DNA of 22,182 nt, taken from CAYPOY01 sp964412395 (GTDB lineage Bacteria > Chloroflexota > Anaerolineae > B4-G1). How positions within the stretch are numbered: the stretch's first letter is position 1; every line of letters begins with the position of its first letter. The stretch lies in NCBI GenBank assembly GCA_964412395.1, contig CAYPOY010000052.1, positions 1 to 22,182 of the forward strand. The letters run 5' to 3'. The notes under the pieces are model-generated. The model saw only the letters and a program-made list of their open reading frames with translations, was not told where the DNA came from and ran no database searches. Below, in pieces: positions 16,335-22,182 of the stretch. The position numbers and the translations under genes are program-made.

Positions 16335-17633
16335 ATGATGATCGAAACTGAGATTGATGCCATAGTTGCCCGCGAGATTCTGGATTCGCGGGGTAACCCT
16401 ACTATCGAGGTAGAAGTGGCCCTGCTGGGAGGAGCCTGGGGCCGGGCTGCCGTTCCCTCTGGAACCTCCACCGGTGTTCACGAGGCGCTGGAACTCCGTG
16501 ACGGCGACAAGAGCCGGTACAACGGTAAGGGAGTGCTGCAGGCGGTTACCAACATCAACGACGTCATCGCCGACGAACTGTTCGGCTGGGATGCCACCGA
16601 CCAAGCGGGGGTTGACACGCTGTTGCTGGAACTGGACGGCACGCCCAACAAGGAGAAACTGGGAGCCAACGCCATCCTGGGCGTCTCGCTGGCCGTGGCC
16701 CACGCAGCGGCCAACGCGCTCCAGATGCCCCTGTATCGCTACATCGGCGGCGTGTACGCTCACGTGCTGCCGGTACCAATGATGAACATCCTCAACGGCG
16801 GCAAGCACGCAGTGGACGGCCCCGACCTGCAAGAGTTTATGATTATGCCGGTGGGCGCGCCGACCTTCGCCGAGGCATTGCGCTGGGGAAGCGAGGTCTA
16901 CCACACGCTCAAGGCTGTCCTCAAGACCAGGGGATACTCCACCGGCGTCGGGGACGAGGGAGGCTTCGCACCCAGACTCGAGGCGAACGAGGAGGCCATC
17001 GAGGTCATCCTGGATGCCATAGAGAAGGCGGGTTACAAACTCGGTGAGCAGATCAGCATCGCGCTCGACCCCGCTGCCAGCGAGTTCTTCGAGGACGGAA
17101 AGTACATCCTCAAGAAAGAAGGCCGCACGCTCACCGGTGCAGAGATGGTCGAGTTCTACGCCGATTGGGTGGAGAAGTACCCCATCATCAGCATCGAGGA
17201 TGGGCTGGCCGAGGACGATTGGGACAGTTGGAGGTTGATGATGGAGCGACTGGGTGGCCGGATCCAGATCGTGGGGGATGACCTGCTGGTGACCAACGTG
17301 GCGCGGGTGCAGAAGGCAATTGACTTGGCGGCGTGCAACTCGCTCCTGTGCAAGGTGAACCAGATTGGAACGCTCACGGAGGCCATCGCTGCCGTGCAAC
17401 TGGCACAGCGGGCGGGATGGACAGTCGTCGTTTCTCACCGTTCGGGCGAGACGGAGGATGCGACCATCGCGGACTTGGCGGTGGCACTGAACACTGGCCA
17501 GATCAAGACCGGTGCGCCCTGCCGTTCCGACCGAGTCGCCAAATATAACCAATTGCTGCGCATCGAGCAGGAGTTAGGCGATGAAGCGGCCTACGCCGGG
17601 ATGGGGGCCTTCACCAATTTGCGTCTCCGATAG
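16335..17633 (+). CDS. eno: Enolase (phosphopyruvate hydratase)
   Basis: This 432-residue glycolytic enzyme interconverts 2-phosphoglycerate and phosphoenolpyruvate. Recognised elements are the N-terminal AREILDSRGNPTIEVEV, the mobile loop PSGTSTG (usually PSGASTG), GANAILGVSLA, LQEFMIMP, the GVGDEGGFAP motif with the acid/base Glu, the metal site in SIEDGLAEDDWD, the general-base Lys in LCKVNQIGT, and SHRSGETED. The HADN loop usual before the QEF motif reads HAVDGPDLQEF here, a substitution without length change. ATG 16335 (or the adjacent ATG 16338) follows GGGAGA at 16325-16330; the frame also opens at TTG 16323, but that codon overlaps the Shine-Dalgarno. pyk follows, so consecutive pathway steps are adjacent. 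Confidence 0.98.
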   Translation: MMIETEIDAIVAREILDSRGNPTIEVEVALLGGAWGRAAVPSGTSTGVHEALELRDGDKSRYNGKGVLQAVTNINDVIADELFGWDATDQAGVDTLLLELDGTPNKEKLGANAILGVSLAVAHAAANALQMPLYRYIGGVYAHVLPVPMMNILNGGKHAVDGPDLQEFMIMPVGAPTFAEALRWGSEVYHTLKAVLKTRGYSTGVGDEGGFAPRLEANEEAIEVILDAIEKAGYKLGEQISIALDPAASEFFEDGKYILKKEGRTLTGAEMVEFYADWVEKYPIISIEDGLAEDDWDSWRLMMERLGGRIQIVGDDLLVTNVARVQKAIDLAACNSLLCKVNQIGTLTEAIAAVQLAQRAGWTVVVSHRSGETEDATIADLAVALNTGQIKTGAPCRSDRVAKYNQLLRIEQELGDEAAYAGMGAFTNLRLR

Positions 17634-17646
17634 GTGTCGAGCGGGA

Positions 17647-17673
17647 GTAGAGGCGCGGTAACCGCGTCCCTAC
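17647..17673. repeat. 27-nt near-perfect palindrome between eno and pyk
   Basis: Arms GTAGAGGCGCGGT and ACCGCGTCCCTAC flank a single A. Of 13 pairs, one is A-C mismatched and one is G-T wobble. It resembles the REP-like GTAGGG...CCCTAC palindromes found dispersed in some bacterial genomes. No T-run follows, so it is not an obvious terminator. Confidence 0.6.
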
Positions 17674-17694
17674 CGATGTCCACGGAGGAGCAAG

Positions 17695-19128
17695 ATGCTA
17701 CGTACCAAGATTGTCTGCACGGTTGGACCGGCCTCCAGTTCTCCCGAGGTGGTGCACAGTCTCATCCGGGCCGGTATGAGTGTGGCGCGCATCAACTTCT
17801 CCCATGGTGACCATGCTACTTATATTCGGTCTATTGCTACCCTGCGGCAGATTGCAGAACAAGAAGGCCGGTTGGTGGCCATGGTGGCCGATTTGCAGGG
17901 GCCCAAGTTGCGTGTGGGTGAGATCGAAGGGGGAGCAGTCGAACTGCACGAGGGGAGTGTGGTGACGCTGACGTCGCGTCCCCGGCCAGGCGCGATGGAT
18001 GAGATACCTGTGCCCAATCCGGAGTTGCTGCGCGACCTGCGGGTTGGTCAGACTGTGCTGCTGGATGACGGAGACCAGGAGTTGGTCGTCGTGCGGGCTG
18101 GTGAAGGCTGCCTGATGTGTCGAGTAGTCACGGGTGGTCAACTTACCTCTCGCAAGGGAATCAATGTACCCGGGGCAACGCTTCACTTCTCTTCTCTGAC
18201 CCCCAAGGACCAGGAGGACGCGGTGTTCGCGTTGGAGCAGGGAGTGGATTTCTTTGCCCTCTCCTTCGTCCGCCGCGCAGCCGACGTTCGCGAACTGCGG
18301 CAGTTCTTGAGGAGTAGAGGAGCCGACGTTTCTATCATCGCCAAAATCGAGAAGCCCGAGGCGCTCTCGGATTTCGACGCGATCCTGGCCGAGGCCGATG
18401 GCATCATGGTAGCCCGGGGGGACCTGGGGGTGGAGACGCCCGCCGAGGAGGTGCCGTTCCACCAGAAGCACATCATTCGCGCCTGCAACCAGGCCGGCAA
18501 GCCGGTCATCACCGCCACGCAGATGCTCCAGACGATGATAGAGCACCCACACCCAACGCGGGCGGAGGCGTCAGATGTTGCCAACGCCATCCTGGATGGC
18601 ACGGATGCGGTGATGCTTTCCGGCGAGACGGCAGTGGGACGTTACCCTGTGGAGTCAGTGGAGACGATGGCGGTGATATGCGCCAATGCGGAGGCTCATC
18701 TACCTTATGGCCGCTTGCTACATGGTGAATCTCATAACCACGGAACGATCACAGAGGCCATCAGTCGTGCTGCGGTTGAGATCGCCAATGAAGTGGAAGC
18801 CAGGGCAATCATCACCGCGACAGTGTCGGGGATGACCGCGCGCATGGTGGCACGTCACCGTCCGTCTATCCCTGTCGTCGCTGTGACTCCCAGCCACTCG
18901 ACGCTGTTTCGATTGACACTCGTGTGGGGTGTAGTGCCCGTGCAGGTGGCGGAGTTCAGGACTACCGATGATATGGTGGAGGTGATGGTGCAAGCAGCAC
19001 GTGAGAAAGGCCTGGTGGCCTGGGGTGACCCGGTAGTACTGACGGCAGGCATCCCCTTCGGCAGTGGAGGCGAGACCAATATGCTGAAAGTTCACGTAGT
19101 GGGCGAGATGGGGAGGCGCAAGACGTAA
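17695..19128 (+). CDS. pyk: Pyruvate kinase
   Basis: This 477-residue enzyme converts phosphoenolpyruvate and ADP to pyruvate and ATP. Motifs in order are RTKIVCTVGPAS, ARINFSHGD, DLQGPKLRVG, the B-domain (about 70-165), LTPKDQEDAVFALEQGVDF, SIIAKIEKPEAL with the catalytic Lys, IMVARGDLGVE, and the signature TATQMLQTMIEHPHPTRAEA followed by DAVMLSGETAVGRYP. The C-terminal domain ends near GGETNMLKVHVVGEM. There is no extra PEP-utiliser domain. A strong GGAGGAG (17684-17690) lies 4 nt before the ATG. It follows eno by 61 nt, which include the 27-nt palindrome, and probably shares its transcript. Confidence 0.98.
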   Translation: MLRTKIVCTVGPASSSPEVVHSLIRAGMSVARINFSHGDHATYIRSIATLRQIAEQEGRLVAMVADLQGPKLRVGEIEGGAVELHEGSVVTLTSRPRPGAMDEIPVPNPELLRDLRVGQTVLLDDGDQELVVVRAGEGCLMCRVVTGGQLTSRKGINVPGATLHFSSLTPKDQEDAVFALEQGVDFFALSFVRRAADVRELRQFLRSRGADVSIIAKIEKPEALSDFDAILAEADGIMVARGDLGVETPAEEVPFHQKHIIRACNQAGKPVITATQMLQTMIEHPHPTRAEASDVANAILDGTDAVMLSGETAVGRYPVESVETMAVICANAEAHLPYGRLLHGESHNHGTITEAISRAAVEIANEVEARAIITATVSGMTARMVARHRPSIPVVAVTPSHSTLFRLTLVWGVVPVQVAEFRTTDDMVEVMVQAAREKGLVAWGDPVVLTAGIPFGSGGETNMLKVHVVGEMGRRKT

Positions 19129-19148
19129 AACGTAAGCGGGTTACGTTT
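19128..19148. terminator. Dyad between convergent pyk and zinc-ribbon genes
   Basis: AAACGTAA (19128-19135) and TTACGTTT (19141-19148) form a perfect 8-bp stem around GCGGG. The stem contains the zinc-ribbon stop codon and touches the pyk stop. It could serve both strands as a weak terminator, but it lacks a GC-rich stem and a T-tract. Confidence 0.3.
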
Positions 19149-19677
19149 CAGGTGCCACTTCGTCCGTTGGAGGGATTGCCGCTTCGTCTTCTGCCGGAGG
19201 GACCTCCGGCGTCGAGACGGGCACGGGCTCAAGTGCCTGTGGTGCGACGCTTGCGCCACAGTAGGGGCAGAGAGACCACCGCAGGTGAAGCGGGCGACCG
19301 CATTCTGGACAGGCCCTCTTGAGCCGAGTGTGGCAAGTCGGGCAATACAGATAGCCACCCTTGACCCGCTGTCCACACCCGGGACAGACCTCCGGCTCTT
19401 CTATGGCCTGTAGCAGCGCCTCTTGCTCCAAGGAACGCTCATACGCATCCGCCAGCGTCTCTCGGGGGCGTAGCATCAAGTATACCACCAACCCAATAGC
19501 GGGCAATACAATCACTAATAACGTAGCCAGGATATGGGCCAGAATGTCTCGGGAACGCGCGCGAATGTCGCGAAAAGTCCAAATCGCCATCCCACCCAAT
19601 AGCGCAACGGTTACTCCCCCACAAGCGGTGGATAGAATGGTCAGATAGAAGGGGATGCTCTCCAGGATGTTCTCCAT
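19141..19677 (-). CDS. Membrane protein with double zinc ribbon
   Basis: This 178-residue protein is not assigned to a known function. Two hydrophobic segments (about 10-34 and 47-69) flank a short basic loop (FRDIRARSRD). A helical linker (DAYERSLEQEALLQAIEEPE) leads to four CxxC knuckles: C98/C101, C112/C115, C123/C126 and C137/C140. Together they form a double zinc ribbon, presumably cytoplasmic. The tail (about 146-178) is Pro/Glu/Ala-rich and probably disordered. ATG 19677 was chosen because AAGGAG lies 10 nt upstream on the minus strand; the alternative ATG at 19686 would be only 1 nt from it. The gene is convergent with pyk and divergent from radC, with its own promoter. Confidence 0.85.
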   Translation of the reverse strand: MENILESIPFYLTILSTACGGVTVALLGGMAIWTFRDIRARSRDILAHILATLLVIVLPAIGLVVYLMLRPRETLADAYERSLEQEALLQAIEEPEVCPGCGQRVKGGYLYCPTCHTRLKRACPECGRPLHLRWSLCPYCGASVAPQALEPVPVSTPEVPPAEDEAAIPPTDEVAPET

Positions 19678-19726
19678 TGGTGGCATGCTCCTTGTTTCAG
19701 CCTGCTGTTCGGGCTAAGCGAGACGT

Positions 19727-19755
19727 ATTATACCACCGGCTGGTAACAGGAGCAA
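19727..19755 (-). promoter_or_regulatory. Sigma70-type promoter of the zinc-ribbon gene
   Basis: The minus strand reads TTGCTC (19755-19750), a 17-nt spacer and a consensus TATAAT (19732-19727). Initiation near 19720 gives a leader of about 43 nt that includes AAGGAG. Confidence 0.75.
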
Positions 19756-19796
19756 GTGTTCAGGGGCGAAACCTGGCGTGGAGATACCTGGGCCAT

Positions 19797-19826
19797 TTGA
19801 CAATTCTGTACCAATTGCAGTATAGT
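19797..19826 (+). promoter_or_regulatory. Sigma70-type promoter of radC
   Basis: Consensus TTGACA (19797-19802), an 18-nt spacer and TATAGT (19821-19826). Only 6 nt separate the -10 box from the radC ATG at 19833, so transcription should begin at or next to the start codon. Confidence 0.75.
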
Positions 19827-19832
19827 AGTAGT

Positions 19833-20546
19833 ATGGCGAGTGACGAAACACGGGCCGACTACCGGCCAATGATCAGGGATTTGCCCGTTGGCGAGCGCCC
19901 ACGCGAGCGGCTGGCCCGCGCAGGCGAGGGGGCGCTTTCGACGACGGAACTGCTGGCCATCATCCTGCGCACAGGCGTGGGTGGCGAAAGCGTCCTGAAC
20001 ATGGCCACGCGGCTCCTTTCCCGCTACAACGGGTTGCCGGGCCTGGCCCGGGCTAGCTTCTCCGAATTGCAGGCCGAGAAGGGACTGGGCGAGGCCAAGA
20101 CGGCGCAACTCAAGGCAGCATTGGAACTGGGTCGTCGCATGCTGCTCGCCGCCCCAGAAGACCGTTTTGTCGTGCGCTCCCCGGCCGATGTGGCGCAACT
20201 CCTGATGGCCGAGATGGCCCATCTGGAGCAGGAGCATTTCCGGGTGCTATACCTGGATACGCGCAACCGGCTGCTCGGATCCGAAACGGTGTACGTGGGG
20301 AGTCTCAATGCCTCCCACATTCGGGTGGGTGAGGTTTTCCGGGATGCTGTCAAACGGAACTGCGCGGCGATTATCGTCGCCCACAACCATCCCTCGGGCG
20401 ACCCTACCCCCTCGCCCGAGGATGTAGAGGTAACCCGCCAGTTAGTAGCAGCGGGCAACCTGTTGGACATTGAAGTTCTGGACCACTTGGTCATCGGACA
20501 GCAGCGTTTTGTGAGCCTGCGCGAGCGCGGGTTGGGTTTCACGTAA
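19833..20546 (+). CDS. radC: RadC family JAB/MPN-domain protein
   Basis: This is a 237-residue member of the RadC family, historically linked to DNA repair, though the role is unsettled. The N-terminus has IRDLPVGERPRERLARAGEG and ALSTTELLAIILRTG, followed by a helix-hairpin-helix-like region (FSELQAEKGLGEAKTAQLKA). The C-terminal metalloprotease-like domain has RVGEVF and the JAMM signature HNHPSGDPTPSPED. ATG 19833 (MASDETRADYRP) starts the conserved domain. The frame extends back to 19677 but crosses the promoter, and those residues are not RadC-like. There is no Shine-Dalgarno before the ATG. The short AT-rich upstream segment and promoter position suggest a leaderless mRNA. Confidence 0.95.
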   Translation: MASDETRADYRPMIRDLPVGERPRERLARAGEGALSTTELLAIILRTGVGGESVLNMATRLLSRYNGLPGLARASFSELQAEKGLGEAKTAQLKAALELGRRMLLAAPEDRFVVRSPADVAQLLMAEMAHLEQEHFRVLYLDTRNRLLGSETVYVGSLNASHIRVGEVFRDAVKRNCAAIIVAHNHPSGDPTPSPEDVEVTRQLVAAGNLLDIEVLDHLVIGQQRFVSLRERGLGFT

Positions 20547-20617
20547 CCTGCGACCGGCATGCTGTATCAGCCTTGACGCACAATAGCGCAAACATGATTC
20601 AGGAAAGGAGGCGACAA

Positions 20618-21916
20618 ATGTCACGGAACTTGCTGAAGGACGGGGGGTTCGAAGCTGATTGGGGGGAGGAGAAAAGTCATCGCTGCCTGGTCTTCCCCGA
20701 GGGCACAGAGCCGTACGAGCAGGACGTGGGCAACATATTCACTCCCCCTGGATGGGTGACGTGGTTCCGCCACGACCCAGGCACGTGGGACCAGCCCGAG
20801 GTGCGGGATGCATGGGTGAGCGTTGACCCGCGCCGTGCTCACGGTGGACAAAAGGGAATGCTTCTGTTTACGTTTTACCGTAAGCACGACGCAGGATTTC
20901 TCCAGCAGGTGCGGGTCACGCCGGACACCCGGTTGCGCCTGACAGCCTGGGCGCATGCCTGGAGCAATCACAAGGATGGCCCACATCCTTCCGACGGACG
21001 CTGGAGCGAGGGGCCAGGGTACGACGCCGGATTCCTCCTGGAGGGAGAAGCCCCAAATGACGACTGGCGGAACTTTACCTTCTACGTGGGGATTGATCCA
21101 ACCGGCGGCACCAACCCGTATGCCGATACAGTGGTATGGGGTCAGGGGGCACATATCTACAACCAGTATGCTCAACCTCCCTCTGTGGAAGCAGTGGCCC
21201 AGGGTGACGCTGTGACGGTGTTTCTGCGTAGCAAAACATTGTGGCCCTTCAAGCACAGCGATGCCTATTGGGACGATGCAGAATTGATCGCTGTGAACGC
21301 TGAGGGTGGGGGTGAGGAGGTGACGCCGCAGGTACGGCTGAGCCACCAGCCAGCCAGTCCGAAGGTCGGCGAAGCGGTGACAATTGAGGCTCGCTCATTG
21401 ACCGGGCTAACCGATGTAAATCTGGTAGTCCGCCAGCCCTCGGGGGCGGAACTGGCGCGAGGGGCGGTTGTGGTCGGGCATGACGGAGAGTGGCACACAT
21501 GGGCGTATACCACCTCGCCGCTGAGCAAGGCCGGGGCACACGAAGTCGTGTTCTCTGCTGCTGGTGATGTGATGGTGACCGATGCGTTTGAGTGCCTTCC
21601 GGCCGTGACGCCGCAGCGCGGGCTGCCCCGTGAACAGTACAAACGGGCTTACGTGTTGCTTCCCTCTGATGCCAGCGCAGCCTGGGCCCTGGCGGTGGTG
21701 GACGGGACGTGGGACCAGCGTAGGTACACCATCGGGAGCAGCGCCGACGACGCCGGTATCGGTGACCTGGATGTGCGGCAGGTGATCGCGGTCAATCCTG
21801 GGAGATGGCCCAGCGATTTGCGAGCCTTCTTCGAGGAGCATTACCCCGGCGTGAAGTACACCCCCATTGAAGCCGAGACGCCGGCCGAGTTGACGCAGAA
21901 ATTGAAGCAATTGTGA
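20618..21916 (+). CDS. Unknown three-domain protein: jelly-roll-like, Ig-like and C-terminal domain
   Basis: I cannot assign a function to this 432-residue protein. It begins directly with NLLKDGGFEADWG, an opening typical of carbohydrate-binding-module-like jelly rolls, and residues 1-226 fit such a fold, ending in YWDDAELIAV. It is rich in Trp, His and Asp. A Gly/Glu linker (229-234) leads to an Ig-like beta domain (about 237-327, ASPKVGEAVTIEA). The C-terminal domain (about 335-432; AYVLLPSDASAAWALAVVDG, FTIG-like RRYTIGSSADDAG, VIAVNPGRWP) looks alpha/beta. No signal peptide or membrane segment is visible, unusual for jelly-roll/Ig architecture. A very strong AAAGGAGG (6 nt before the ATG) fixes the start and suggests high translation. 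No clear promoter was found in the 71 nt after radC. Confidence 0.85.
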   Translation: MSRNLLKDGGFEADWGEEKSHRCLVFPEGTEPYEQDVGNIFTPPGWVTWFRHDPGTWDQPEVRDAWVSVDPRRAHGGQKGMLLFTFYRKHDAGFLQQVRVTPDTRLRLTAWAHAWSNHKDGPHPSDGRWSEGPGYDAGFLLEGEAPNDDWRNFTFYVGIDPTGGTNPYADTVVWGQGAHIYNQYAQPPSVEAVAQGDAVTVFLRSKTLWPFKHSDAYWDDAELIAVNAEGGGEEVTPQVRLSHQPASPKVGEAVTIEARSLTGLTDVNLVVRQPSGAELARGAVVVGHDGEWHTWAYTTSPLSKAGAHEVVFSAAGDVMVTDAFECLPAVTPQRGLPREQYKRAYVLLPSDASAAWALAVVDGTWDQRRYTIGSSADDAGIGDLDVRQVIAVNPGRWPSDLRAFFEEHYPGVKYTPIEAETPAELTQKLKQL

Positions 21917-21958
21917 CCATACGCATGGCAGGAAAAGGCTCCCACCCGCCTCGCTCGC

Positions 21959-22005
21959 CGAAGGTCTCCCGACCGAGGGGAGAGGGCTCGGTCGAGAGAC
22001 CTTCG
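21959..22005. terminator. Long stable hairpin between convergent genes
   Basis: CGAAGGTCTC (21959-21968) and CGACCGAG (21970-21977) pair with CTCGGTCG (21987-21994) and GAGACCTTCG (21996-22005): 18 pairs with one C-A mismatch and a 9-nt GGGAGAGGG loop. It lies between the 3' ends of two convergent genes, where a bidirectional terminator would be expected, but no T-tract follows on either strand. It may instead be a dispersed palindromic element. Confidence 0.5.
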
Positions 22006-22048
22006 CCCATCACGGGGGAGAGCTAACAGGGGAGTACTTCGCCCATCA
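22001..22048. repeat. 12-bp direct repeat beside the hairpin
   Basis: CTTCGCCCATCA occurs at 22001-22012, overlapping the right end of the hairpin, and again at 22037-22048, a 36-nt offset. It may mark the boundary or duplication of a small repeat element. Confidence 0.4.
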
Positions 22049-22059
22049 GGTATTCTTCG

Positions 22060-22182
22060 CTACTCCTGGGCCAGCAATTCCACCTCCGTCACCATAGCGT
22101 GGAAACTGTGACCGGAGGCGTAGATAGTCAGGCGCTTGATGATGGCAGGGGGTGCGTCGGCCAGTTCCTCTACCAAGTTGCC
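22060..22182 (-). CDS. Partial CDS, C-terminal 40 residues of an unknown protein
   Basis: The minus strand is open from the window edge to TAG at 22062-22060. It encodes the C-terminus GNLVEELADAPPAIIKRLTI followed by YASGHSFHAMVTEVELLAQE. The composition and alternating pattern look like real protein, probably a closing helix and beta strands, but I do not recognise the family. The gene continues beyond the window, and its reading is convergent with the 20618-21916 gene. Confidence 0.6.
   Translation of the reverse strand, partial: GNLVEELADAPPAIIKRLTIYASGHSFHAMVTEVELLAQE

Noticed and set aside
16089..17552. Long minus-strand open frame opposite eno
   Set aside because: It is a high-GC shadow of the enolase reading frame, with no recognisable domain or ribosome binding site.
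20573..20601. Promoter for the 20618-21916 gene using TTGACG at 20573
   Set aside because: No acceptable -10 box occurs at 15-18 nt spacing.

Overview
The window is a GC-rich bacterial chromosome segment. The gene set suggests a member of the Chloroflexota, probably Anaerolineae-like: a membrane-anchored baseplate-J-like protein inside the alaS-ruvX-mltG cluster, large GAF-domain kinases and cyclases, zinc-ribbon membrane proteins, and heptanucleotide repeats between genes. This placement is inferred from family resemblance; there is no rRNA or other marker to confirm it. I see no phage, insertion sequence, CRISPR array, tRNA or rRNA.

Region 1 (122-7454, minus strand) reads alaS, a baseplate-J-like membrane protein, ruvX, mltG, then a type 1 periplasmic-binding protein. 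A strong sigma70-type promoter lies directly upstream of alaS. The alaS-ruvX-mltG order is a known conserved bacterial neighbourhood. Three of its gene junctions hold degenerate 7-nt tandem repeats. The last array supplies the apparent ribosome binding site, start codons and signal peptide of the binding protein, and is the most unusual object in the window. Bases 1-121 lie downstream of that gene and show nothing I can support.

Region 2 (7533-16195, mostly plus strand) is a signalling block. It holds a single-domain response regulator with a six-helix membrane histidine kinase (HAMP-GAF-GAF-PAS-HisKA-HATPase), a class III adenylate cyclase with GAF and PAS-like input domains, a truncated DsrE-family remnant on the minus strand, and a soluble GAF-GAF-HisKA_2 kinase whose stop overlaps the start of an ANTAR-type (AmiR/NasT-like) antiterminator response regulator. 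Five GAF modules thus feed three output types: phosphotransfer, cAMP and RNA binding.

Region 3 (16192-19128, plus strand) holds eno and pyk, consecutive lower-glycolysis enzymes. The eno promoter has its -35 box on the stop codon of the ANTAR gene, and its leader can fold into two hairpins. A near-perfect 27-nt palindrome separates eno from pyk.

Region 4 (19128-22182) holds a minus-strand membrane zinc-ribbon protein divergent from radC, each with a clear promoter; radC appears to be leaderless. It continues with a 432-residue protein of unknown function (jelly-roll-like, Ig-like and a C-terminal domain), a very stable hairpin, and the 3' end of a minus-strand gene that leaves the window.
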